Position numbers and translations under genes: made by a program. The notes under the pieces were generated by a model that was given only the letters and a program-made list of their open reading frames with translations, had not been told where the DNA came from and did no database searches. This document shows, piece after piece, positions 57,092 through 64,000 of a stretch of 64,000 nt of DNA. This stretch comes from Kordia sp. SMS9 (GTDB lineage Bacteria > Bacteroidota > Bacteroidia > Flavobacteriales > Flavobacteriaceae): contig NZ_CP031153.1 of the NCBI RefSeq assembly GCF_003352465.1, positions 3,400,987-3,464,986 on the forward strand, in the 5' to 3' direction. Numbering within the stretch: the stretch's first letter is position 1; the number at the start of each line of letters is the position of its first letter.

Positions 57092-57790
57092 TTATAAATT
57101 AACTTTGGCAACATTTCCTTTTATTTCACTTTCTAAAGCTGGATAACAGGTACTGAATTTCCACTTCTTTTTGGAACTTCCCATCTTTGTCATCTTAATG
57201 AAGAAACCATCGCAGACGTGTTCTCCTCCAGACTGATCATCTGCACATCCAACGCTCAACGGAATATGACATCGAACGAAATATGCACCTTTTTTTAATT
57301 TATTTTCACTAAGGTGACCATAAAATCGTTGGATTAGTTCGTCTCTAACGCTATTGTTTTTCCATCGTCCATTGTATGTATTTCCTTTTTGTACCGCTCT
57401 AGCTACTGAAGCTCCTGCACTTGTAGCGTGTGCAGACAATGCGTGCCCAGTTCTCGTAAATGCTGATTGCGAACTACTTTGCTCTTTTTCTTCTTCAGAG
57501 TCACTGCTTGTTTCCTGAGTTCTACCAAAACGTCTATCTACACTACTGTAACGTTGTCTATTTCTTCGAGCTTCTATATCTTGAGGACTATTTCGTTCTC
57601 TAGATCGACCACGCTCCAGTTGAACTACTTGCGCTCTTTGATTTTCGATTTCTTTGATTTTTCTTTGTGCAATCGCTTCAGAACGGTTATCCAAAAGTTC
57701 AAAACCAGTTGCTTTGTCTCGTTTTTCTTCAACGTTGTTTGCAACAGATTGATGTGTGCGTTTGTGTTTTTTATCAGCGTGAATATTCAT
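57092..57790 (-). CDS. Orphan effector-like protein with a DUF4157-type leader
   Basis: 232 residues. The N-terminus carries the pattern seen at the start of many DUF4157/eCIS-type polymorphic proteins in Bacteroidota: HADK near the start, then SVANNVEEK and DNRSEAIAQRKIKEIENQ. DUF4157 itself, with its HExxH, is absent. A low-complexity, Arg/Ser/Glu-rich middle (about 55-115) follows. The compact C-terminal domain (about 135-232) has four Cys (RCHI, VGCADD, HVCDG, STCYPA) and a conserved-looking SVRDELIQRFYGHL helix. I do not recognise that domain. A secreted or injected toxin cargo is the most economical guess. The gene is alone on its transcript, read towards the DUF6544-like gene, and has no obvious immunity partner. 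Confidence 0.7.
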   Translation of the reverse strand: MNIHADKKHKRTHQSVANNVEEKRDKATGFELLDNRSEAIAQRKIKEIENQRAQVVQLERGRSRERNSPQDIEARRNRQRYSSVDRRFGRTQETSSDSEEEKEQSSSQSAFTRTGHALSAHATSAGASVARAVQKGNTYNGRWKNNSVRDELIQRFYGHLSENKLKKGAYFVRCHIPLSVGCADDQSGGEHVCDGFFIKMTKMGSSKKKWKFSTCYPALESEIKGNVAKVNL

Positions 57791-57902
57791 GTCTTTTCTA
57801 GTATTGGTAGCAGCAATAGTATCGTTGTAACTACGTATTACAATATAATGATGAAGTTTGTATTATTAATTTGACTTCACTTAAAGATATACTTTTCCTA
57901 CT

Positions 57903-57928
57903 AAAAATCAAAGTTCACAGTGATTTTT
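57903..57928 (-). terminator. Weak stem-loop directly after mlaD
   Basis: AAAAATCA (57903-57910) / TGATTTTT (57921-57928) is a perfect 8-bp inverted repeat with a 10-base loop, abutting the mlaD stop codon. On the minus strand it ends in a T-run. The stem is AT-rich, so termination may be partial. Confidence 0.35.
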
Positions 57929-58923
57929 CAATTATTCTTCGCTTTCTTAGCAGCTTTTCGTTCTTGTCGTTCTAATTTTTTAAAATAGCCTCTAAAGAGG
58001 AAATGATGTTTTAAGGCTTCCATATTTTCGTTGAATTTTTCCGTGCCTTCGTTGATGTTTTGTAAGGTTGATTGTAAACTTTGTACCGCAGTTGCATCTT
58101 GTGTAATGTAGTGATACGCACCTTTGCTATTGTTTAAGTCATCAACTACGGTGTTCATTTGATCGACCATTTTTTCAATAGAAACACTTGAGTTTTCTAG
58201 GTTTTGTACAATGTCTTTTACTTTCTGACCAGAAATGGTATCGTTCATCAATACGCCTAACACAGTGTTGTCGTTGGTTTGTAAGTTTTTTAAAATGCCT
58301 TCCAATTCTGAAATGGATCGGGAAGCGCCGTTACTCGCAATTTTCAGATTTTTGATAGATTGTTGTAAATCTTTTGCCATGATTGTATCATTCAGTAAAA
58401 TCCCTAATGTTCCTTTTCCTTCGATTAAGGAATTCGTAATTTTAAGCAAATCGGCGGTTAGCAACGCTGCATTTTCGTTGGTCACACTTAGTGTACTCAA
58501 AATATCATCTGTACCAATTTTGCTGTACGAAGCAATGACATCGCCGTCTTCAACGCTTTCCATACTTTCTTTTCCTGGTACAATATTGATGATCATATTT
58601 CCAACCAAACCATCTGAGCCAATTGTCGCAATTGCATCTTTTTTTAGGTGTGAAATGATCTTTTCTTCAATATTCATCGTAACGGAAATGGTAGAATCAT
58701 TGACCATGGTAATATTTTTTACCGTTCCAATATTGATGCCCGAATAGCGCACATTGTTTCCTTTTTGCAACCCATTTACATTTTGAAAATTAGCACTGAT
58801 GGTAAATGTTTTGTGAAACATATCTCTTCGTTGCCCAATGAAGTATACGCCTGCTGTAAAGAGCATCGTTCCAATGATGACAAAGAGTCCTAAACGTATT
58901 TTCTGTGTTTTTGTTTTTTTCAT
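57928..58923 (-). CDS. mlaD: MlaD-like MCE-domain lipid-transport protein
   Basis: 331 residues: one N-terminal membrane anchor (about 10-28, LGLFVIIGTMLFTAGVYFIG), an MCE domain (about 38-120: ISANFQNVNGLQKGNNVRYSGINIGTV, then GSDGLVGNMIINI) and a long helical periplasmic region rich in amphipathic repeats, ending in a basic tail. The MCE ring forms the periplasmic channel of Mla-type phospholipid transporters. It is third in the operon mlaE-mlaF-mlaD, 24 bp after the ATPase gene. MlaA, B and C partners are not present here, as is usual in Bacteroidota. Confidence 0.92.
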   Translation of the reverse strand: MKKTKTQKIRLGLFVIIGTMLFTAGVYFIGQRRDMFHKTFTISANFQNVNGLQKGNNVRYSGINIGTVKNITMVNDSTISVTMNIEEKIISHLKKDAIATIGSDGLVGNMIINIVPGKESMESVEDGDVIASYSKIGTDDILSTLSVTNENAALLTADLLKITNSLIEGKGTLGILLNDTIMAKDLQQSIKNLKIASNGASRSISELEGILKNLQTNDNTVLGVLMNDTISGQKVKDIVQNLENSSVSIEKMVDQMNTVVDDLNNSKGAYHYITQDATAVQSLQSTLQNINEGTEKFNENMEALKHHFLFRGYFKKLERQERKAAKKAKNN

Positions 58924-58947
58924 CTGTTTTGGTATTTCAGTCAGAAA

Positions 58948-59706
58948 TTATTTGAAAAATGCTTTAATGTTAGGATCTTCTGAAGTAGATAATGCTTCAA
59001 ACGTACCTACAATATAATCAACACCATCAATCAGTAACAACATTTGATCGGCGGTAACACGGGCACAATCAATATCATGCGTGATAATTAGTGATGAAGT
59101 TCCATATTTTTGTTGAATTTCCTGCATCAGGAGAATGATTTCTTTTGCAGTAATCGGATCCAAACCACTTGTCGGTTCGTCATAGAGAATGATTTTTGGC
59201 TTTAAAATAAGCGTTCGCGCCAAAGCAACACGCTTTTTCATTCCACCCGATAATTCCGCAGGCATCAAGTCTTCCGTATTTGCCAATCCCACATTTTCCA
59301 GTGCTTCTGCCACAAGTTTATCAATATCTGTATTTGATTTTTTTTCTTTGGAGATTCTACGCAGTGGAAATTCCAAATTCTCCCGAACCGTCATAGAATC
59401 GTACAACGCGCTTCCTTGAAATAGAAAACCAATATCGGCACGTAAAATGTCTAAATCTTCCTGACTCAATTTTGTAATATCATGATCCATCACGGAAATA
59501 GAACCACTGTCAGCTTCCAACAAACCGACCAAACATTTGATCATGACCGATTTTCCAGAACCCGATTTTCCCATGATGACCAAGTTTTCTCCTTGATGCA
59601 ATTGCATATTGAAACCTTTCAACACATGATTGTCGCCAAAACTCTTGCGTAAGTCTTTTACCTGAAGGACAATTTCTTGGGACGCTATGTTTTTTTTACC
59701 TTTCAT
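58948..59706 (-). CDS. mlaF: MlaF-like ABC transporter ATPase
   Basis: 252 residues with Walker A GKSGSGKS, signature LSGGMKKRVALARTL, Walker B IILYDEPTSGLDP and switch His in ITHDID. The SGGMKKR signature is typical of MlaF/TtgA-type ATPases that power MCE lipid transporters. Its start overlaps the end of the permease gene by four bases, so the two are translationally coupled. Confidence 0.94.
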   Translation of the reverse strand: MKGKKNIASQEIVLQVKDLRKSFGDNHVLKGFNMQLHQGENLVIMGKSGSGKSVMIKCLVGLLEADSGSISVMDHDITKLSQEDLDILRADIGFLFQGSALYDSMTVRENLEFPLRRISKEKKSNTDIDKLVAEALENVGLANTEDLMPAELSGGMKKRVALARTLILKPKIILYDEPTSGLDPITAKEIILLMQEIQQKYGTSSLIITHDIDCARVTADQMLLLIDGVDYIVGTFEALSTSEDPNIKAFFK

Positions 59707-60485
59707 AAATCGTAAAAAATATCCGTTACAAATACCGCGATAAAGTCAATAATAAACAACAATAACGATGTAAAAACCACCGCAGAATTTGCTGCTTTTC
59801 CAACGCCAGCCGTTCCTTTTTTACAATAATAACCTTTAAAACAGCCTACAATTCCGATTGCCATTCCGAAGAAAAACGATTTTACTGTTGCCGGAATGAT
59901 ATCGCCAAATTCCAACGCATTGAACACTTGACTAAAATACAGCGTGAATGATACATCGCCTTTGACATTTTCCACTAAAAACGAACCAAATAAGGCAACT
60001 GCATCACTAAAAAACACCAACAGCGGCAACATGAACGTAATCGCTAATACGCGCGTTACGACTAAATATTTAAACGGATTCGTTCCTGAAACTTCCATGG
60101 CATCAATTTGTTCGGTAACACGCATGGAACCTAATTCCGCACCAATTCCTGAACCTATTTTTCCTGCGCAGACCAATGCTGTGATGATGGGACCAATTTC
60201 TCTCACAATGGAAATTCCGACCATAGAAGGCATCCAAGAAACGGCTCCAAATTCTAATAATGTTGGACGTGTTTGAATGGTGAGTACAAGTCCGATGATA
60301 AATCCTGTAATGGCAACCAACAACAACGAACGATTTCCCATGTTGTAACATTGGCGCATAAATTCTTTAAATTCAAAAGGGCGTTTGAACGATTCTCTAA
60401 AAAAACGTCCTGTAAAATAGGAGAGTTCGCCAATTTCCATGAGAAACGAACGGAATCTTTTTTGTATGTGTTGAAGTTGCAGCAT
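59703..60485 (-). CDS. mlaE: MlaE-like permease of the MCE lipid transporter
   Basis: 260 residues, five or six membrane segments, with the MlaE hallmark region: VLTIQTRPTLLEFGA, then IVREIGPIITALVCAGKIGSGIGAELGSMRVTEQIDAMEVSGTNPFKYLV. This subunit sits in the inner membrane and exchanges lipids with the MCE ring. The predicted -7 element ends only eight bases before ATG 60485, which would leave an almost leaderless mRNA. The next ATG (60440, MEIGELSYF) keeps the whole family core and may be the true start. First gene of mlaEFD. Confidence 0.92.
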   Translation of the reverse strand: MLQLQHIQKRFRSFLMEIGELSYFTGRFFRESFKRPFEFKEFMRQCYNMGNRSLLLVAITGFIIGLVLTIQTRPTLLEFGAVSWMPSMVGISIVREIGPIITALVCAGKIGSGIGAELGSMRVTEQIDAMEVSGTNPFKYLVVTRVLAITFMLPLLVFFSDAVALFGSFLVENVKGDVSFTLYFSQVFNALEFGDIIPATVKSFFFGMAIGIVGCFKGYYCKKGTAGVGKAANSAVVFTSLLLFIIDFIAVFVTDIFYDL

Positions 60486-60492
60486 CCTATTT

Positions 60493-60535
60493 CAAATATA
60501 GGAGAACAGAATGCCGTATGAAATGATAAAAATCA
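60493..60535 (-). promoter_or_regulatory. FNR-like box plus -7 element of mlaEFD
   Basis: Minus strand: the box at 60535-60524 (plus strand TGATAAAAATCA, flanked ATGAT/ATCAT) and TATATTTG (60500-60493), an exact TAnnTTTG, at the same 35-bp offset. The predicted start is near 60488. Confidence 0.7.
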
Positions 60536-60575
60536 TGTCTTTTCAGTAAGAAGGTTCTGTTGAAGAAAACCATAA

Positions 60576-61427
60576 TTAATTACCGTCTTTCGACAAATTT
60601 CGAAACTGACTCGGAGACATCATTTTCATTTTTTTAAAGGTTCTATTGAAGTGACTTAAACTATCAAAACCACAATGAAATGCAATGTTTTGTACAGGCA
60701 ATGACGTACTTTTCAGAAGATGACACGCACGCTCAATTCTCGTTTTGTTCAAGAATGTGACAAAAGAATGTCCTGAATGTTTTTTAAACCATCTACAAAA
60801 CGATTGTGGCACCATGTGTGTAAGTGCTGCCATCTGTTTTACGGTTAATTTTTGGTCTATATTTTCTAAAATATAATTGGTGGTTTTGGCAATTTTACTT
60901 TGTGAAGTAGTACTGTAAAAGCGATTCAAGTAATGTTTAGAAGCTAAGGTTTTTTTATGTTCATCTTGAAGTAAGGTGTTTAGAATCTCAATCAATCCGC
61001 TCAATTGCTGAATGGGCGATTTGTTTTCAAGCGAAACAATCATATTAATCAACGCAGTTTTTGGTTGATAAAAATGAAATCCGTCTTTCGCATGTTCAAA
61101 AAAAGAAATAAATGTATTACATTCAGGAAAACTGGCAAAAAGTTGTTTGTCAAACTGAAATACATATGCTTCTTGCAATATATCATGCGTTTCTTCAACA
61201 CTCACCCAATGATGCGGTAAATTTTCACCAATCAACACCAAATCCATAGCAGCAAACGGTTGAATGGCATCGCCCACAAATCGTGTTCCACTTCCTTTAG
61301 TAATCAAGGTCAATTCCATTTCTGGATGATAATGCCAAAAAGGAGTAAATGCAGGTGTTTCTAGCTTAAAAAAGCGAAATGATTTTTGAGAATCTTCTAG
61401 TGGTATAACTTCTAAAGTTGGTTTCAA
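60576..61427 (-). CDS. AraC-family transcriptional regulator with cupin sensor domain
   Basis: 283 residues: an N-terminal cupin (TPFWHYHPEMELTLITKGSGTRFVGD) for ligand sensing and a C-terminal double HTH (KLTVKQMAALTHMVPQSFCRWFKKHSG, then PVQNIAFHCGFDSLSHFNRTFKK). It is a soluble one-component regulator. It is divergent from the phytanoyl-CoA dioxygenase-like gene, which it may control. A 14-bp perfect palindrome lies six bases upstream of its start codon, a possible autoregulatory site. Confidence 0.93.
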   Translation of the reverse strand: MKPTLEVIPLEDSQKSFRFFKLETPAFTPFWHYHPEMELTLITKGSGTRFVGDAIQPFAAMDLVLIGENLPHHWVSVEETHDILQEAYVFQFDKQLFASFPECNTFISFFEHAKDGFHFYQPKTALINMIVSLENKSPIQQLSGLIEILNTLLQDEHKKTLASKHYLNRFYSTTSQSKIAKTTNYILENIDQKLTVKQMAALTHMVPQSFCRWFKKHSGHSFVTFLNKTRIERACHLLKSTSLPVQNIAFHCGFDSLSHFNRTFKKMKMMSPSQFRNLSKDGN

Positions 61428-61432
61428 ATTAC

Positions 61433-61446
61433 TAATGTTAACATTA
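61433..61446. promoter_or_regulatory. 14-bp perfect palindrome upstream of the AraC-family gene
   Basis: TAATGTTAACATTA, fully self-complementary, just ahead of the regulator's start codon in the divergent intergenic region. This is compatible with a dimeric repressor or autoregulation. Chance occurrence in AT-rich DNA cannot be excluded. Confidence 0.35.
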
Positions 61447-61528
61447 AATTCAATTAAAATTACATATAAATGTTTAAATACGCATAGTTTTAGTTAATTT
61501 TCAAGAAAGACTTTCAAATTTCTCAAGC

Positions 61529-61536
61529 TACTTTTG
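61529..61536 (+). promoter_or_regulatory. -7 element of the phytanoyl-CoA dioxygenase-like gene
   Basis: TACTTTTG is an exact TAnnTTTG match, with a predicted start near 61541 and a leader of about 18 nt. There is no TTG at the normal -33 spacing and no FNR-like box, so activation by the divergent AraC-type protein is plausible. Confidence 0.45.
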
Positions 61537-61558
61537 TGTGGAATAAAAATTAAAAACT

Positions 61559-62377
61559 ATGATCACAACTGATATTTTGAATGAAGCTTACACACTTTCA
61601 AAAGAGAGCATTGCATTTTATCAAAAAAATAGATTTATAAAGTTGAAAAATGTGTTAGATCGTGAAACCTTGGCGCATTTCAACACCGTCATTAGCCAAA
61701 TAGTAGCCGAATTGAACGATGAAGAAACACCTTTGCAAGAACGCACTACATATGGAAAAGCATTTTTGCAATTGTTCAATTTATGGTTGCAAGATGAAAA
61801 AATTAAAAACCTGATTTTAAGTAAACGGTTGGCAAAAATTGCAGCTGATTTGATGCAAGTAAAAGGTGTACGTTTGTATCACGATCAAGCGTTATTCAAA
61901 GAAGCTGGTGGCGGTATTACACCTTGGCATGCCGATCAGCATTATTGGCCATTGACAACCGATAAAACTATTACCGCGTGGATTCCACTGCAAGCAACAC
62001 CTTTGGAAATGGGACCATTAGAGTTTAGTGCAGGAAGTCACGAAATTATGGAAGGACGCGAATTATCCATTAGCGATGACAGTGAATCTCAAATTTCACA
62101 ACGATTAAAAGTCACCGATTATCAACATGTCATAGCACCTTTTGATGCTGGCGAAATCAGTTTTCACTCAGGTTGGGTTTTCCACAGAGCAGGTGCCAAC
62201 ACCACTGATGAAACACGAAAGGTGATGACCATTATTTATATGGATAAAAATATGACGCTCAAAAAACCGACCAATAGTGGACAAAAATCTGATTGGGAAA
62301 AATGGTGCAAAGGAGCCGAAATAGGAAAAATTATCAATACATCACTAAATCCTGTTGTGTATGAATCTGATTGTTGA
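61559..62377 (+). CDS. Phytanoyl-CoA dioxygenase (PhyH)-like Fe(II)/2-oxoglutarate oxygenase
   Basis: 272 residues. The iron ligands are visible as H-x-D in TPWHADQHYWP and a distal His in VFHRAG, with a following Arg (TRKVMTIIY) for 2-oxoglutarate. GPLEFSAGSHE is the family's second core motif. PhyH-like bacterial enzymes hydroxylate varied small molecules; the substrate here is not deducible. It is divergent from an AraC-type regulator with a cupin sensor, so inducible catabolism or modification of one compound is likely. It converges closely with the DASS symporter gene. Confidence 0.9.
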   Translation: MITTDILNEAYTLSKESIAFYQKNRFIKLKNVLDRETLAHFNTVISQIVAELNDEETPLQERTTYGKAFLQLFNLWLQDEKIKNLILSKRLAKIAADLMQVKGVRLYHDQALFKEAGGGITPWHADQHYWPLTTDKTITAWIPLQATPLEMGPLEFSAGSHEIMEGRELSISDDSESQISQRLKVTDYQHVIAPFDAGEISFHSGWVFHRAGANTTDETRKVMTIIYMDKNMTLKKPTNSGQKSDWEKWCKGAEIGKIINTSLNPVVYESDC

Positions 62378-62383
62378 TAATTT

Positions 62384-63808
62384 TTAAAAGTGAAACACCA
62401 ACGGAATGATAAATTGAAAAAAGAGCACCAACAATACTATAGATAGTATATTCAACAAAAACCCAGCGCGCGCCATTTGCGCAACTTTTACATGTCCGCT
62501 CGCAAAAACAATAGCATTTGGCGGTGTTGCCATGGGCAACATAAATGCACAGCTAGAAGCCATCGTTACAGGAATTAAAATATGTAAAAGATCAATATTC
62601 AATCCGACTGCGACGCCAGCAACCATGGGCGCAAAAATGGCAACCAACGCCACATTGCTCATCAATTCAGTCATAAACAGCATTACAGCAATCAAAATGC
62701 TGCAAATTAATAGAATACTAAAGGTTTTATTCGCGCTTACGACTTCGCCAATCATAGCAATAATACCCACATTAGAAAGTGCACTTGCCAATGCCAATCC
62801 GCCACCAAACAAGAGTAATATTCCCCAAGGCAAGCGTTCAGTATCTTTCCACGAAAGTATAGAAGTGCTGTTGTGCGTTGCTGTAAAACAAGCAAATGCT
62901 GCTACCATACTAATCGTTGTATCGCTTAATGCTAGATTAGGAAAGAGGCTGTTAAGGTAATTTTTCCCAATCCAAAAAAGAATGGCAAGTATAAAAATGA
63001 TCAAAACAATCACTTCCGACCTGCTAATCTTTCCAAGCTTCTCCATTTCTGAATTTATAATTTCTTTCGATTTTTCAAACGAAGCCAATCGGTTCGGATA
63101 CATCACTTTTGTCAGAACATAATAGATGAAAAATAACATGATAACGGCAAACGGAATGCCAACAATCATCCATTTTACAAAAGAAATACTATAATTATAT
63201 TCGTTTTCCATAAAACCTGCCAACACGATATTTGGTGGTGTACCAATCAATGTTGCAATGCCGCCAACATTCGCCGAATAGGCAATTCCTAACATAATAC
63301 TCAGCGCAAAATTTCGATCATTTTTGGTAAAACCATCCGCATCATCAATCAGTAATTCAATGACAGAGTAGGCAATAGGCAACATGACGACGGTTGTGGC
63401 AGTATTGCTAATCCACATGCTCAAAAAGGCTGTTGCAAGCATAAAACCTAAAATGATTTTATTCGGACTCGTTCCTGTCAATTTGATGATGGATAACGCC
63501 ACGCGTCTGTGCAGGTTTACCTTTTCTAGTGCCAATGCTAAGACGAATCCGCCAAAAAATAGAAAAATAATTGGATGGCCATAATTGACAGCTACTTCTT
63601 TAATCGGCATAATGCCTAATAGCGGGTAAAACGTCAATGGAATAAGCGCAGTCACAGAAATAGAAACCACTTCGGTAATCCACCATAATATCATCCATAA
63701 CGCAATTCCTAAAACTTTATCAGCTTCTGGACTAATGAATTGAAAAGGACTAAAGAAAAATAACAAACAAATTAGTGGACCTAGCGCAAGAATTACTTTT
63801 TTCTTCAT
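62384..63808 (-). CDS. DASS/SLC13-family sodium:anion symporter
   Basis: 474 residues from ATG 63808 (MKKKVILALGPLICLLFFF). A start 39 bp further up is possible but adds an atypical MKVSFITIIII extension. It has about 11-12 membrane segments and the family's paired substrate/sodium motifs, SANVGGIATLIGTPPN in the first half and MLPMATPPNAIVFASG in the second. SLC13 members import di- or tricarboxylates or sulfate with sodium; the motif set fits a dicarboxylate carrier but does not settle it. A single gene that ends seven bases from the convergent dioxygenase gene. Confidence 0.92.
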   Translation of the reverse strand: MKKKVILALGPLICLLFFFSPFQFISPEADKVLGIALWMILWWITEVVSISVTALIPLTFYPLLGIMPIKEVAVNYGHPIIFLFFGGFVLALALEKVNLHRRVALSIIKLTGTSPNKIILGFMLATAFLSMWISNTATTVVMLPIAYSVIELLIDDADGFTKNDRNFALSIMLGIAYSANVGGIATLIGTPPNIVLAGFMENEYNYSISFVKWMIVGIPFAVIMLFFIYYVLTKVMYPNRLASFEKSKEIINSEMEKLGKISRSEVIVLIIFILAILFWIGKNYLNSLFPNLALSDTTISMVAAFACFTATHNSTSILSWKDTERLPWGILLLFGGGLALASALSNVGIIAMIGEVVSANKTFSILLICSILIAVMLFMTELMSNVALVAIFAPMVAGVAVGLNIDLLHILIPVTMASSCAFMLPMATPPNAIVFASGHVKVAQMARAGFLLNILSIVLLVLFFQFIIPLVFHF

Positions 63809-63922
63809 AGAGTTTATAATGATAATCGTAATGAACGATACTTTCAAGAATTTTGATCACTGCAAAATAAAGAAACCAACGCTTTTTTGTATCAAAATTT
63901 TAGTTTTTGTGGGTACATACTA

Positions 63923-63957
63923 AAAAACGTCATCGTTTTTACACAGATGACGTTTTT
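63923..63957. terminator. Bidirectional rho-independent terminator
   Basis: AAAAACGTCATC (63923-63934) / GATGACGTTTTT (63946-63957) is a perfect 12-bp inverted repeat with an 11-base loop and T-runs on both strands. It most likely ends a minus-strand gene entering from the right edge, where an in-frame stop lies at 63964-63966 on the minus strand. Confidence 0.85.
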
Positions 63958-64000
63958 CAGTCGTTAAACTAAATATAGTATGTTTGCATGTTTGAATACT

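Noticed and set aside
57092..57790. Toxin-immunity pair with the DUF6544-like gene
   Set aside because: The two genes converge and the DUF6544-like gene is co-transcribed with a PNPOx-like gene, so there is no immunity-type arrangement.

Overview
AT-rich chromosomal DNA of a marine-type flavobacterium (Bacteroidota). The pointers are a type IX secretion sorting tail, a CarboxypepD_reg/TonB-type outer-membrane protein, a TPR-kinase-AraC hybrid regulator, and several TAnnTTTG promoter elements of the Bacteroidota sigma-factor type. The large NRPS content would suit a Kordia-like genus, but that is a guess. I saw no rRNA, tRNA, CRISPR array, insertion sequence or phage.

1-33.7 kb is a non-ribosomal peptide locus on the + strand. 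It has five synthetase genes (the first cut by the left edge), a type II thioesterase, a cyclic-peptide-type ABC exporter, an outer-membrane receptor-like protein, a membrane-anchored alpha/beta-hydrolase peptidase, a tandem circularly permuted ATP-grasp protein and an Sfp-type phosphopantetheinyl transferase. Specificity codes read by eye give Lys/Orn-like, Gly | Leu, unassigned | Lys/Orn-like | Gly | Ala. Three synthetases begin with TubC-type docking domains, and all five end in short acidic tails with hydrophobic ends, which looks like an inter-protein docking code. No thioesterase or reductase release domain is present. One synthetase ends in a lone condensation domain.

34-39.3 kb: a sodium/solute symporter, a small heat-shock protein, and a MacAB/Lol-like export operon (adaptor lipoprotein, permease, ATPase). 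39.5-49.5 kb: an operon of three secreted proteins (a tail-fibre-like repeat protein, a discoidin plus metallo-beta-lactamase-fold protein, and a T9SS-sorted protein resembling an inactivated metalloprotease). It is divergent from a TPR-histidine kinase-receiver-AraC regulator. Between them lie four direct repeats at an exact 20-bp period.

49.5-60.5 kb is a stress/membrane-maintenance block: HPF, UspA, an ATP-cone/Mrr-like nuclease and a beta-CASP nuclease in one operon; a small helical protein and a P1B-4 metal ATPase; a PNPOx-like protein and a DUF6544-like protein; an orphan effector-like protein; and MlaEFD. The main regulatory finding is that five promoters here and at the export operon carry a perfect FNR-type palindrome TGAT-N4-ATCA with a TAnnTTTG-type element exactly 35 bp further on. 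A sixth, degenerate copy precedes hsp20. This places the palindrome near -41.5, the class II activator position, and ties these genes into one predicted FNR/CRP-family regulon.

60.5-64 kb: an AraC regulator divergent from a phytanoyl-CoA dioxygenase-like enzyme, then a DASS-family anion symporter and a strong terminator.
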